Shown: positions 48,108 through 60,671 of the stretch, piece after piece
Layout: each line of letters opens with the position of its first letter
Numbering within the stretch: position 1 is the stretch's first letter
Source: Hansfordia pulvinata
Taxonomy: Eukaryota > Ascomycota > Sordariomycetes > Xylariales
Reading direction: 5' to 3'
Length of the DNA stretch: 64,000 nucleotides
Assembly: GCA_006538405.1 (NCBI GenBank)
Contig: BJKQ01000008.1
Coordinates: 1,054,001 to 1,118,000 of the forward strand
Made by a program: the position numbers and the translations under genes
The notes under the pieces: generated by a model
What the model was told of the DNA's origin: nothing
Seen by the model: the letters and a program-made list of their open reading frames with translations, nothing else
Database searches by the model: none

Positions 48108-50849
48108 ATGTCGGCCGAGGACATGGAGATCATGACCGACCTTGGCCAGCCGGGGTTCTCCGAGGACATCGATATCGATATCGACTTTGGCGCCGACCAG
48201 CCCGATGAAGACCTTGAGCTCACAGATTTCGACCAAGCCCAAGACGCGACCGTCTTCAACATGGACCCAAAAGATGAGATGATGGATGATGGCGATGTCG
48301 ATGGAGACAACGAATCCTACAGCATGATCGATGCCGATGATGAAAACCACCGCGAGGCTACCGCATCTGTTGCCAACGATATAGAGATTGACATCGGCGG
48401 TCTCGACGAAGAAAGCATGTGGCCTGGAGCTGGGCTCGCTGAACCACAGCAAGCTTCACAAGAGGTGCAAGATCTTTCTACTTCGGCCATGGGAGCCAAT
48501 ATTGGCATCGGCATCGGCAACGGGCAAGAGGACACGAACCCGCTCGCTACACTCCCCGATGCAGAGGGAGACATGTCACTGGCCGGTACGGATGTCAAAG
48601 ACTATGCCGCACAAGAAGTCGACTCTCACGTTGCTATCGCAGCTTCAACTGCAACTGAAGGCGCGAATTTGTCAGCACTGGGAACGGATCAGGCAGCCAT
48701 AGAGTCTATTGACGCAACGGGTGCTCAGGCGGACCCCGAGACGGCAGTCCATGGCGACGAAGGATCTCAGACTTCGCCCGAGGAGGGCCACGGACAAGAC
48801 AGCCCAGCAGTTCAGGGAACCGCGGATTCTGTCGATGCTGATGCCGGTGCCGATACTGAGGCCAACGATGAGATTGACTGGAATGCCGGTGCCGAAGCGG
48901 ATCAGTCGACCAAGCCCACGACCCAAGACTCCGTTGAGGAAACGCAGGAGGATAATGGTTCGCACGACAACACGGGAGAGAAGCCTGAGCAAACGGGTGA
49001 TGCCGATGCTCCGTCTTCGCGTGGCGATGAAGCCACAGCCTCCGGCGATTTTCTTGACGAAAGCCACGTCAGCTCCGAGATGCCCAACGACGGCACTGAC
49101 TCTGGCGCGAGAGGCGAGACTGAAGAACTTCAGGAGAATGAAGAGAATGATGATCAGGACAACACTTCGCAATATGCCGCTGATGACGCATTCAATGAGG
49201 CCGATGACGCCGGCCAGAATGATCATGACGAGTGGGCTGAGGATACTGCCCATGCTGATGAGGAGCCATCAAACGACGCCAATCCAGAGAATGCAGCCGC
49301 CATCGTTGGGCGGTATCAAATGTTCATTTCGTATGGTGAGACAGACTACAGGCTTTTTGCCAAGTCTGAGGATGATGATCCCAACCAATACTTCCTGTCA
49401 GATGTGGCGGCTCTGGACCTTCCGCTCTCTGGCTTCCTGTCCAGTCTACGAGAGGTCATCTCGGAGGAAGTTTCTCCTCTCGATGAGCTCGTCATGCACG
49501 TTGACGGGCTCGGACTGGAATTTTCCGAGTCCTATACGCCCAAGTTCCTTGACCAGTACACATTTGGACACATGGTTCGACTCTACGATGACCTCGTGAA
49601 GAATGATGAAACGGATTCCACCACCGATCTATACACCTATCTCATGGTGAGACCGAGCTGTCAACAGCGACTTTCCGCCCTGTTTGATAGTGCCAAGGCT
49701 GGCCGAGGCCTTTCTGAGATCGCGGTCTACCGTGAATCAACTCCCCCCCTTGAAACTGTCGGGCTACCTAGTCGAAGCAACTCTTCATCCCCATTGCCAG
49801 ATGACGAAGAGGTCGCAAATAATGGTTTTGCTCATGATGAGGCAAGCTTTGACATCGGTCATGAGGCAGTGGAAGCCGGTCATGCAGCCGGTGGAGAAGG
49901 TCACCATGGAGAGTACAACCCAGACGAAGATGACGTCGAAGAACGTTACGACGATGAGGGGCATTCCATCGAGAACGCCGATTTCCAAGACCATGCCGAC
50001 GAGGCTGGAGAGCAAGCACATGCTGGTGCGGAGAACACAGGTGACTATCACGGCGATTCAGCAGACGTCGTGGCCGAAACTACTGGAGACGCAGCGGATC
50101 AAGCTGAAGACGACCTTTTTGATCTGTCTGAGCCCGATGGCAACATCGCGGCAGTCGACAAGGGTAAACCACCCTTCCTTTTTACTTCCAATTCACACTG
50201 TCGTGGCTACGGAGTCACACATTGCCAATGCGATCGATGTTTCGACGCAGCACTTGATCGATGCGGTGCGGCGAAAGACCATCCAGATCATGGAGCCTCA
50301 TATTCCTCGCTCATTTGTGTGCTCATGAGATCAAATTCGACCACGCAAGCTAACGATGTTTCCGCTCAAGACCAATCAAACGACAACCAGACACAACAGG
50401 GCCACTCGAGGGCGTCCCCGGAAAAGCACCACGAACAGAGCGTAGAGGGTCTGTTGCAAGCCACTCTTGATCAACAGGGACCTGACGGTCTGGGCTCTGG
50501 GCAGACTAGTGCGACTGCCACTTTGAACGGGGACAATAACGATGTCATCGACTACTCCGAAGACGAAGAGGAGAAAACCGGAGCCGACCCAAACGACCAA
50601 GTAAACGACACAGACGCTCTGCAAGTGCCTGTGGATGATGAGATTACGTGGGAATCCGAGAACGAGGAACCGAGCGAGACCCCAGCTACCCAACAGCCAG
50701 CACAAGTGTCACCGGCTCATGGCAAACGCAATCGATCTGATATCGAGGATGGTGAAGACCAGGGCAGCGAGATTGGTATGTTGAAAGTCCCTTCAGTCAG
50801 ACCACTCCCAGCTAACTGGCCTCCAGATGTCAAGCGTCACCGATCTTGA
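48108..50849 (+). CDS. Large acidic protein of unknown function
   Basis: Starts MSAEDMEIMTDLGQPGFSED at ATG 48108. The frame is open for 913 codons, but at least one intron (50776-50826, GTATGT, GCTAAC, CAG, 51 nt and stop-free) should be removed; the end is then SEIDVKRHRS. A second possible intron is 50164-50370 (GTAAAC..AAGCTAACGATG..AAG, 207 nt, also in frame), giving 827 residues if spliced or 896 if kept. The first 400 residues are Asp/Glu-rich and disordered. One folded, conserved-looking block spans about 395-560 (IVGRYQMFISYGETDYRLFA, YFLSDVAALDLPLSGFLSSL, YTFGHMVRLYDDLVKND, DLYTYLMVRPSCQQRLSALF). The C-terminus has a nuclear-signal-like patch (GKRNRSD, KRHRS). I do not recognise the family; a nuclear chromatin-type role is only suggested by composition. 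Confidence 0.75.
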   Translation: MSAEDMEIMTDLGQPGFSEDIDIDIDFGADQPDEDLELTDFDQAQDATVFNMDPKDEMMDDGDVDGDNESYSMIDADDENHREATASVANDIEIDIGGLDEESMWPGAGLAEPQQASQEVQDLSTSAMGANIGIGIGNGQEDTNPLATLPDAEGDMSLAGTDVKDYAAQEVDSHVAIAASTATEGANLSALGTDQAAIESIDATGAQADPETAVHGDEGSQTSPEEGHGQDSPAVQGTADSVDADAGADTEANDEIDWNAGAEADQSTKPTTQDSVEETQEDNGSHDNTGEKPEQTGDADAPSSRGDEATASGDFLDESHVSSEMPNDGTDSGARGETEELQENEENDDQDNTSQYAADDAFNEADDAGQNDHDEWAEDTAHADEEPSNDANPENAAAIVGRYQMFISYGETDYRLFAKSEDDDPNQYFLSDVAALDLPLSGFLSSLREVISEEVSPLDELVMHVDGLGLEFSESYTPKFLDQYTFGHMVRLYDDLVKNDETDSTTDLYTYLMVRPSCQQRLSALFDSAKAGRGLSEIAVYRESTPPLETVGLPSRSNSSSPLPDDEEVANNGFAHDEASFDIGHEAVEAGHAAGGEGHHGEYNPDEDDVEERYDDEGHSIENADFQDHADEAGEQAHAGAENTGDYHGDSADVVAETTGDAADQAEDDLFDLSEPDGNIAAVDKGKPPFLFTSNSHCRGYGVTHCQCDRCFDAALDRCGAAKDHPDHGASYSSLICVLMRSNSTTQANDVSAQDQSNDNQTQQGHSRASPEKHHEQSVEGLLQATLDQQGPDGLGSGQTSATATLNGDNNDVIDYSEDEEEKTGADPNDQVNDTDALQVPVDDEITWESENEEPSETPATQQPAQVSPAHGKRNRSDIEDGEDQGSEIGMLKVPSVRPLPANWPPDVKRHRS

Positions 50850-53800
50850 TCACGGGGTTCCGCGACGTCGCCTTCGAATGCTTTTTCATCCCGTGTCCCA
50901 CTCCATCTTGACAAGTTGCGGGTGCCCTACTTGGACACATTGCTGGCAGCCACCCTTTGCCGAACCGACCGGAGATTCTTGCGGACGGGCTTTCCGTCCT
51001 ACAATGTACTAACCATTTCAACAAATAGCCGACGCCAGTAGTGAATGTTGCCATGGCCCAGCTGGTGAGTACTTGCGGCCACTAACTAACCTTTCCCAAG
51101 AGACACAATTCCGAACAAGGCCGAACATGACATCTTATGGCTCTTCTGTATTTATTTGGCGTCTTTGACTTTCCCGGATACCCCCCTTTTCTACGAGCCT
51201 CCAGCCATTGGCAGATGGAGACGGATGCGGTCTGCGTACAGCTGGAGTTTGAGGAATCATAAGATTTCACGGTGTATCAAGCGAGCTCGAGTTGCAGAAC
51301 CCCGCGGCATTCGGTATGCATCGGCTCCGGACCTAAGAGGGTGGCAGTTTGAAATCTGCCTCTCTCTTAGAGTACAAGCTCTTTGTTACCAATGCGTCTC
51401 GGTTCTAGCATGAGTAACCGACATTCCGAGTTGTCGAGCAAAGAGACGGAGCCAGGCTGCCGGTCTAGCCCTAATTGCGCGGACTGTCTTGAGGAAACCC
51501 GAGCAGCCTGTTGCCGTACTAGTTCTCGGTGGGCTTTCCTGCATGAGCTTTATCCGCGTAGACGGACTGAATATGACTGATCTTTGCCCCGCTTCCGTCT
51601 TCACGTAGACTGGCTCCGGCCCTTTGGTGTTGAGATCACAACGAGTACGACACACTCTTCCAAGCGCAAATGAGCTTCGCAACGAAAGAGTCAATGAGAA
51701 GAGCCGTGATATCATGCGATCGTATACTCGTAAGCCACGCTTGGAAGGTTGTGCTGGACGCGCATGCTCCTTCAACCCCGTTACAAGTAAGCCACGTTCT
51801 GACCGATTGTGCGGACGGGCGAGGACGCGGTGGGAACACGCGATCAGAGAGGGGGTGGACGAGAGGGGCAGGGCAGAAGAAAAACCGGGCTAAAACAAAG
51901 AGGAGAGGTGCCGCGCGCCAGTGCGAAACTACGACATCCGTCCCCGTTTTCTGGCTTTGTCCTGCACAGGTGCTGTCTTTTCAATTTCCGGACGTTGACG
52001 AAGAGGAAAGAGATTAAAAAGCCGTTGGGGCTAACCCGTGGGAAACGGAGCGTTGCCGCGAATATCCACTGGCACGAAAGCGATGCAGTGACGGCGCCAG
52101 CACCGGCGTCTTTTTTTCTGGTTTCCCCTCTGACGCGTTCGTCCTCATTTCCTTTTCTATGCGTTTCCTGCCCTTCTCTTCGGTGACCGTCCCACCTCAA
52201 ACGACGTCATGACAGATGCCTGCGTGGACGTTGTAATTGCTATCGGATATGCGTCTGACTGACTAGCACGCCAGCATCTCGCGCCGCGCGCGCTCGACTG
52301 GCATTTAGACGTCAGCAGTGGCGCGTAACGGGGCGAGCCGATGGCGTTGTGCAACGTGATGCCCCGACGCGTTTGCGCCGAGTCGGTGAGGTTCGTAGGG
52401 CTGATGGCGGCGAGTCGTCTGCCATCTCGCGTTCTCACCTACCTACCTACCTACCTAACCTATCCATTTGTGCTTGTCGCGTGCGCACGCGTTCTTGGAA
52501 GTTGTATAGCCCGTGGGTCCTTGCTGGTGCGGACACAGAATATCACCCCCTTATGTAGATTGAGGATAGACACCGACACAGCTGTGTCCTGAGTGTGCGG
52601 CACCTGCTTCCGGACTACCTTGGGTCCGCGAGGCCCGGCGATTCTGGTATCATAGGGAGCAAAAGGGGGTCTGGAGAGGGAGGCTTGAGTCAAGGGTGTG
52701 GTCTGCCACGTATTTCGCTTGCGGTTGTCTGTGCTCTCGTTCGCCCACCGTCTTAGCTGCCGGGGTTTGTGTGTTCCCTTGACCACGGGCAGGCGCGTGG
52801 AGGAGGGCCGCGGGGCAGCGTCGTGTTTTAGGTTTTCTCCTGCGGCAAATCTGTTTCCTAGCGCCGTTTCCGAAACGGGTACGAGTACTGCATTACATGT
52901 ACCCGTACTGCTAGGCCCGGCGATGCATGTACCTACTCCATGTCGACATCAAATGCTTCAAACATCAAATGACAAATTACCTGCACAATTCGAGCACTGC
53001 AGGTATGATAATTGATACCAGGACGAGTACACATATTGATACATACCTTATTGACGGCACCATTGACTGAATTGAGTGATTTGTATGTTGAGGATACATA
53101 TGTAATTTTTTATGTGGATAGCGATATCATGGGTTTCCCCTATGCCGCGGACAAGTCTAGTCCAGATGTACCTGTCTTGCCATCGTAGAAAGCCTTGACG
53201 CATTCCGAGCTTGGCCCGTCGCCGTCGCACAGGGCCAGCGCCCCTGATGCCCGCGCGCAATGGGCTGCGTCGTACCCTTGAAGATGATGGATGCAGGTAC
53301 GGCCCCGTGCCGGCGCCGCACCACCGCACGCGCGTACGAGCACCCGGACCGGAGCCCGGAGCGCTGCCGAGGGGGCCACAGCTCCACTAACGAGGATGGA
53401 TCATCACGGAGTACGTGTAAAGTGCGAGTACTCGTACTTCAGATTTGCGAAACAGGCCCTCTGCCGGAGACGAGGAAATATTGCCGCCAGTCAATACATG
53501 TACCTAACATGGAACGAATTCTCTCGGATCTCACCGAACTTGGCGTGTAGGTGGAAGGATCGCGGCCGTCCCGTCCGAGGTCAGCCAATGACGGCATGGC
53601 GGCCAGCATAAGGCTTCATGGTTGCCACGCGGACCGGCAGGACGGTCCTTCTGGCGCCGTTCGATGCCGCGTCCTGGGCTGGACTAAGGTAACAAAGTTG
53701 CCATCATGGAAGGCTGGATGGCTGGAGGATTGCCACTTGCCCACCCGTCGGGCGCCAGTGTGGTGATCGGCAAGCTCTTCCACAAGGAGAGGGCAGACGG

Positions 53801-56800
53801 CGATGCAAGCCAGTCTACGTGCCTCCTCAACGTGGTCAATACTCGTATGCATCGGCGGTGCAATCGGGTGTCGACGACGAGGTGCCAGCTCGTGGCTTGG
53901 ATACCCAAGGTACGAGTAGACTTGAACGCGCGTCCACCCCCACCCGGCTACCATGAACACCTTAGGTACAATGGAAGTTGCGGGATACTGGTATTGGGTA
54001 CGTGGGCGTGTAAGGTACCTATCATATGGGAGGCAGGTACTCCAGTGACATGTAGTGCACTTCATCAAGACAGCCGGTGCCGCGGCGGTGGACCGCGATA
54101 TTCCCGCTAGGGGCACCGGCCTTGCGACTGGCAGGGGTTGGGTCGCCAAGTCACGTAGGTGACGACGATACCCTACGAGTTCGAGTACTCGTACGACTAG
54201 ATCTTTACGGAGCCTGGGCTGGCGTTCGTAACCGTCAAGTTTTCGCCTATTACTCCTACTCGTAGACCTCACTCGTCCCAGTCACATACGTCGCGAATTC
54301 CCAGAAGTACGCGTACGGATAGGAGAGAAAAGTGTTCGTATCCCGGACCAGCAGTGCCTTATTAGGTACGAGTACATGTATTCTCCAGTGCCTCAGAGCG
54401 ATCGGAAACACGTGCTCGGGTACTCCCAGTACTCGTACTAGGCGCCGAAGTGTATCACATGTACCTTTACGTACATCCACCTACCCACTCCGATCATCCC
54501 AAAGATGTGCGTACATGTCCTTGTGCCGTGGTGCAGATGACCGACGACTCGCGGACTGTCAAAGGCGCATTCCGACTCTGGAGATCTGGCCACTTTCCTC
54601 CAACCTGTATGGCCAAGAGCCCATACGAGTACATATACTGTAACGACACCCATACTGTATGATGAAGGGTGGCGAGTGTGGGCTGCAGATGATGCTGACG
54701 CGAAGGTCTTCCGTGATTACTCGTACTCTCATCGAGCAGAAGCCGGAATTGGAAGTGGACGTCTGTAGCCCATGCAGTGACGGACGTTTCTCAACGGTAA
54801 ACTGGTGTTACGAGAACCCGAATTGACACTCTTGTCCAAGATGCTTCTTCGCTCGATTAGTGCCACATGCCTCACGTAGATCTGGCCTCAATCACTGGGA
54901 TTTGGTCCGATGCTTCACTCAAGACTGCTCTCATCAATGATTGAACAGGCCCACGAAGCACCTCTTCTCGTACCAGATACTCGTAACCTAAGCTGAAAAG
55001 CATCTGCGTACTTGAAATTCACCCAACTGAGCATATCGGTACATGTCCCGCCCACCAACTCGGGGGAGAAGCCCGTCCCAGGGGGCCGCTAGTCCCAACT
55101 GAGCAACCTGAGACCTTCCGGGACCCCTCGGCCATCCTGGTCGCCACCGTGCCTTCCGTGCCTACAGAGTACGAGTACTCGGTAGGTACCTACCCTCAGT
55201 CATCAAATGCGCGAGGAAAATGGACTTGGCGAGAGCCCTATTGCAATCCAGAGACTCGAATTGCTTTCCGAACTGGAGCCGACGGTACTGGCCGATAAAG
55301 TCTGGTGCGAGTACTATGCGGACCGAACGTGACAAAGACACTGATGAGACGCTGAGATCTGTCCTGTCAATTTAGAGGTACCTTCTAGTCAGTGCTTCGC
55401 TACCTGTGCCTCGGGCTAATGTAGGTAGGTACCTGGCATTTATCATTGGCTCGTGCAAAGACGCGTGTGAACGCCGCCGACTTTCAGGAGGTCGGACTTC
55501 TTCCATCCAAGCCCTTTATTAGGTACATGCACTCGTAGCTTAGAAGTGCCCGAGTACTCGTACCTCCCCAACCCGCCTCGTGCAGGGCTCCCTATGAGTT
55601 CCTGTCAGTCGCCAAGATCCGGTGGCGCGACGGTGGACGGGCCCATCAGGAGGTACCCGCAGAAGCTGTCGAGGCCCAGCCCGCAAGCCCGCTTGCGCTG
55701 GATGTGTCCAGATTCCGTACATGTACCTTGCTCCGTAGTGCGAATCCATTTGCCCAGGCGCAAACGCTGCAAGTACCGAGCCGCCGGTCCGCGTGGTGGG
55801 CGAGACGGGGCTGGGGCGCAGCGGCGAGTACCGACGTCCAATGCAGATGCAAGGCACTGATGAGCAGGTCTGCTCACACGAGAAATCTGGCCCCTTCCAA
55901 GCGACGCGACGAAGGGTGAGTGCTTGAGGTAGGTACTCCAGTGCCGTACTAGGTCACGCCCATGGCTGCCCGCGCACGCGACAAAGGTATCTAGGTATCT
56001 ACCTGATCGATTGGTACTCGCATCTGGGCGCCTGCGCCTGCCAAAAAAGACGAGACTGGGCTACTGCCTCCGTGTCGATGCCGCGAGAAGTGTCAACTCG
56101 CACTGGAGATGCAGCCGCAGCACGAGCAGGAAGCAGAGGTAACCTAGGAAGGTACATATGTGTACTAAATTAGACGAGTGCCTAAGCTGCCGGTCGAGGT
56201 CTCGTAGGGTCATCGCCCCCCGAGACGTCTTCTGGAGGTCTGGAGGTATCTACTCGTGTTCCTCTCCATCCGTGGAGCTTCTCCTGGCATTCCGTGTTCT
56301 ATTTTCAATCGCACCACGAGAAAAACCTACTGGCACAATACACCGGCCGTCACAGAGCCGTGCGGGCACCGAGCGAGTACGAGGACACGCACACACGCAG
56401 TCAGCAAGCATTCGCCCGCTCCCTGCGCCACATTGGATCGCCCACGTTGGTCCAGGTTGACCCCAGCAAGACGGAGCCCTGGCTGGCCTAGCCCAGTACT
56501 GTCATCACCTCTTTGATCAACTCGCCCCGACTAGTCTACTGCCCGTACCGTACACACCTGACCTTGACCTCGCCCGATTCTCTCGCATTTCCGGCCGCCC
56601 ACAGACAGCCTCAACTCTCATACAGCCCGCCTACCCAAGCACCGCCTGCTCTGTGCTTGCCCGCCGCAACCACCCCTCGGACGACTCGAATCAAAAACAC
56701 CCGATCAGCAACCTCTGCTTCCCGCCGACCAACCGCCTGTCCTCCTCGTCCTGCCCCTGGCCAGCCGCCAGTCTTGTCCTCCTCGTCGCCTCGCCGTGCG

Positions 56801-57329
56801 GCCTGGGCAACCATCTCGACTCCCCATCCCTCTGCGCGCATACACCCGCCTCTCTTTTGCCTTCCACCTCCTGCCCAGCGGAGCATCGTCATTCACTCAT
56901 CTCTTCTACGTCGCCCATCCGCCACCCTTTCCCCGGCAGGTCGCTTCACTGGCCCTCCCGCCGCCATCCCCGCGCCTGCTCTCTCGGCCGTCTGGTACTG
57001 CGCCATCGACTCCTCGCCCCGACTGTGATGCGATACCAACTCCCGGTGCCTTGACACTCGCCCGACACACCATCGACTGCTCCTCTGCATCGTCGTAGAC
57101 CTCAACACGCTCGTTGCCCGTTTGCGCCGACCTCTCTGTCCTTTCTTAGCCGGCCCTCCAGTAATACCTAGTAATTTCCGTTCGACCTCGCCTCACCCTT
57201 CTGCGGCACCCCAGAGGTCGACAGCGCCATCTGCCTCGAACCCCGAGTTCCCGCAGCCCTTTTGTCAATTTCTCACCGCTACCGCCTTCGTCGCGACTTG
57301 GCTGATAGCCGTCGCAATTCATCTACACC
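50850..57329. other. Large gene-poor region (6.5 kb)
   Basis: The longest gene-free block. It is densest in the palindromic words: CGAGTACTCG at 53425, 54182, 55172 and 55551, plus many GTACATGTAC, GGTACCTACC and CCTACCTACCTACCTACC (about 52438-52455) elements. The right 800 bp is a C-rich leader of the NIPA gene. Frames up to 218 codons (for example 53616-54272, -) have no domain, no codon bias like the real genes and no intron support. No transposase, reverse transcriptase or long terminal repeat is visible. Confidence 0.55.
53425..55560. repeat. Cluster of CGAGTACTCG palindromes
   Basis: Exact copies at 53425-53434, 54182-54191, 55172-55181 and 55551-55560, with further one-mismatch copies (for example CCAGTACTCGTAC near 54427). 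Spacing is irregular, so this is dispersed rather than tandem. Confidence 0.8.
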
Positions 57330-59014
57330 ATGGAGGACAAGTACGAATCCCCCACCGATTCCGTCCTCCCCTCTGAGCCTTTCTGCGCCGGTCAGCTCGA
57401 TGCTTGCCATGCTATCACGTCGCAGTGTGCTCTATTTTCCTGTTCTTTGAGGCTGACTTTTCGTTGCGCAGATTTATTGGGTTGGCTCTGGCCATGTGCT
57501 CGAGTTTGGCCATCGGTACGTCCCCGCGTCATTTATCGCCCCTCATAAATAGCCCGCCACCGGCGCCATCGCAACTCGCCTCCCTTGGTTTCAATGCTGA
57601 CACTCACACTAGGCACGAGTTTCGTCTTGACCAAGAAGGTACGCTTTATACACCTCCAATACCGTCGCGGTCATCGCAGTGGCGGTGGCCACGACGATGT
57701 GCCCCCAGGTCATCACCACAGGACTCGACTTACATGCGTCGTTTGTAGGGATTGATTCAGGCCGAGGAAAAGCATGGATATTCCGGTGATGGCTTCGTCT
57801 ACTTCAGGAGCCCCCTCTGGTGGTTCGGAATGGCGACAAGTAAGTCCCCGCCCACCCCATGTTTCCGGACTTTAACTGACGTCTTCTTTGCAGTGGGTGT
57901 CGGCGAGGTTTGCAACTTTGCCGCTTATGCTTTCGCTCCCGCCATTCTTGTCACCCCTCTCGGCGCTCTCTCTGTTTTGATTGGTGCCGTCCTTGGCTCC
58001 CAGTTCTTGAGAGAGGAGCTAGGTGTTCTCGGGCGCCTCGGTTGCGCCATCTGCCTGCTCGGGGCCATCATCATTGTCCTTCACGCCCCGCCGGACGAGG
58101 AGATAGAGACTATCGACCAGATCCTCCATTACGCCATTCAGCCTGGTAAGTCCTGAACGTGCGCGGTTGTCGCCAGCATGTACATTCATACTGACGGTCT
58201 CTAGGTTTCCTGCTGTACTGCTTGGTCGTCGCTGTCTTCGCCACTGTCATGATCTACAGGATTGCTCCAGTCCATGGCAAAAAGAACCCACTGATTTACC
58301 TTTCCATCTGCTCGCTTGTTGGCTCTGTCTCTGTCATGTCGGTCAAGGCTTTTGGCATTGCGCTGAAGCTCACCTTTGCCGGACACAACCAGTTCACTCA
58401 CCCCTCCACCTACGTCTTCATGATCTTGACAGGGGTTTGCATCCTTACTCAGATGAACTATTTTAACAAGGCGCTCAGTCAATTCTCCACTCAGATGTAT
58501 GGCCCCTCCTCTTCGTCCCATCGCTGCGTATCGCTAATTCTGGCTCTGCAGCGTCAACCCCCTCTATTATGTGACTTTCACGACGGCTACTCTTTGCGCC
58601 TCCTTCATTCTCTTCTCCGGCTTCAACACTACCGATACCGTCAACACGATCTCTCTTCTGTGCGGCTTCTTGATCACTTTCACCGGTGTCTATCTTCTCA
58701 ACCTTTCCCGTGCCGATCCAAACGGCCTCAAGTCTCTGGCTGGTCGCGCCACTGACGCCTCCGGAACCGACATGGTCTCGAGCTACCAGACCCGCCGTAG
58801 CATGCAGGCGCGCCGCAGCACGGACCCCCGCTCAAGCATGGGCAGCCACGGCCAGATGGAGGGCGAAGGGCTCATGCGCGGCTACGACGAAGAATCAGGA
58901 CGCTATGCCCACTCCGAGGAAAGCGAGAACGAGGCCGGGGGCCGGAGCAATGGCCACGCCTCCAAGCAGTACGAGTCGATCGAGATGAACACACACAAGT
59001 CTTCTCAGCGATGA
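57330..59014 (+). CDS. NIPA-type magnesium transporter
   Basis: Seven exons give 392 residues: 57330-57340 (11 nt), 57472-57515, 57613-57638, 57749-57839, 57894-58145, 58205-58496 and 58552-59014. The join reads MEDKFIGLALAMCSSLAIG, TSFVLTKKGLIQAEEKHG, the classic NIPA start; keeping the first frame past 57340 would spoil it. Membrane segments include FRSPLWWFGMATMGVGEVCN, FAAYAFAPAILVTPLGALSV (the conserved TPLGALSV), LGRLGCAICLLGAIIIVLHA, GFLLYCLVVAVFATVMIY, NPLIYLSICSLVGSVSVMSV, TYVFMILTGVCILTQMNYFN, NPLYYVTFTTATLCASFILF and ISLLCGFLITFTGVYLLNLS. A hydrophilic Arg/Ser/Glu tail ends HKSSQR. The family carries Mg2+ across plasma or endosomal membranes. Four of the introns interrupt the first 60 codons. 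Confidence 0.93.
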
Positions 59015-60671
59015 AGGGTATGACTGCGCGCCCGCGGTACCCTCCTGCGTGCGCAAGTGTCGCGACCGACTCTGTACATCTTTTTTCCCTTTCGAGAGCT
59101 ACTATCTTTGTCCGGCATTGTAGACGTCCGCAGGGTGGACGGTATTTCGGCACGAATTTTCATGACGGCGATACCTTGGGAATGGAACGATCTGAGTGGC
59201 CTCCCGGACCCATCGAAGCGACGTGACGAATGGGCGTTTTGGAGTCGTCTTTGACGTTTCTCGGGGAGTATAAACATTGATTTCGAAGGGACTGTGGTCA
59301 CAAGGGCCACCTACATTACTGGCGTTCAGAGGTTGTGTTTTACCACAGGAAGTTTGATGTTATATGATCTATCTCTTTGCTTCCAATCTTGGTCATTTGT
59401 TGCATACCACGCGTCGAGAGCTGCGGCAGCGGCAGCACCGCTGGCCGGTCCACCAAGTCGCCCACTGATCAAACCCATGCAAGAGCTTTCAAATCTTGCC
59501 GGACAAGCCGTTTTTTTCAGCTTTAGGCATATGATGGAATCTCGAGAGAGAAAAACAGGGGCGAGTGGCTGTGTAACGAATGTTTATTGACAGCCGTCGC
59601 AATTCCCAACATTTGTGTCAACGAATCCAATCATTCTGGCAGCTCGGCAGTCGAAACTACTCTCAATTTCGCCATGCACACGAGGCTTATCCTGGACGCA
59701 GAAAGGCGGCATGGTCTGGTTACTCTGGGGTGCTAAGAAGCAGGATCATGGCGCCGAGAGGGAGGTAGGTGAAGGAAATTCTGGTAGAAGAACAATACAG
59801 CAAGACAAGACAAGACAACGAACCACAACCACACCAACCATTCGAAGTGTTCCACATGACTGTTCGTGCTCAAGGTATCAGTATAGCGTTCAATGCGAAT
59901 AGGTGAATGTGACCCGTATTAAGACGCTTATATACCGTGCAGATACATACCTCGTGCTAGTAAAGACCGAGCGGTTAGCACCGACTCTGAAGGCAAGCCC
60001 AAAGTGCTGGGGAAGCCTCTCGAGCTCTTGTACGATAGATATATTCAGTGACGACTTCTTGCCTCCCAGCGCCTGGCCAGTCCCGTCGAAAGTATTAAGA
60101 GCTGGTGATCTGCAACCTCTGCGCAAACATCACCAAACACAGTCTGAAACCCACATTCTAGATCACCAGGATATCAAGCTACGGGGAAATCGGTTGAGGC
60201 ATCGGCTACAGAAGAGCTGTGCGCTGTGTTTGGATTTTGGCGGAGGTTTCTCTACCTGGTCATCGACAGGTCATTTCCGTGTCCCTTCCCTGCCATGCAA
60301 ACGACAAAGATCAAGACGCCGTCGTAAAGTGAAAAAAGAAAGAGTTGTTAGAGGTGGGTCGTCGATAATTGTTTGTCCTTTTGCGAAGCCCCTCAATCCA
60401 TCTTGAGGTTCAAAGGTGGCGTAAAAGCAAAGATCCGGGAAGCGAAGCACCCAGAGATCCTGACTAAGAGGGCCAACTGCATGGGAGTTTGCTGCCTCAG
60501 ACCATGTTCTCCCTGTCTCCCTAACCGTACATCATTCCTGTTCTCCGCTCTTTGGTCCCACAAGGTTGACAGAGGCTCTGCGCGATGGACGCGCATTCGT
60601 CAAGACAATAGGCTTTATTTTTTGCTATTTTGGTTACCAAGGAGGTCCAGCACCGACCGGCCTTAGTTGGT
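59015..60671. other. Convergent intergenic region
   Basis: 3' flanks of the NIPA gene (+) and uS3 (-). Includes an ACAAGACAAGACAAGACAAC micro-repeat near 59805. A 167-codon frame at 59903-60406 has no recognisable domain. No gene seen. Confidence 0.55.

Noticed and set aside
48672..49253. Minus-strand 193-codon hydrophobic frame
   Set aside because: Antisense to the acidic protein; the hydrophobicity is the expected complement of Asp/Glu codons.
51053..51096. ATGGCCCAGCTG followed by GTGAGT, resembling a small first exon
   Set aside because: No downstream exon with recognisable coding could be joined, and the apparent intron would be only about 36 nt.
53616..54272. 218-codon minus-strand frame in the 6.5 kb block
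   Set aside because: Runs through palindromic micro-repeats and shows no protein-like composition.
57341..57420. Longer first exon for the NIPA gene (MEDKYESPTDSV..)
   Set aside because: Only splicing at 57341 gives the family-typical MEDKFIGLALAM start in frame.
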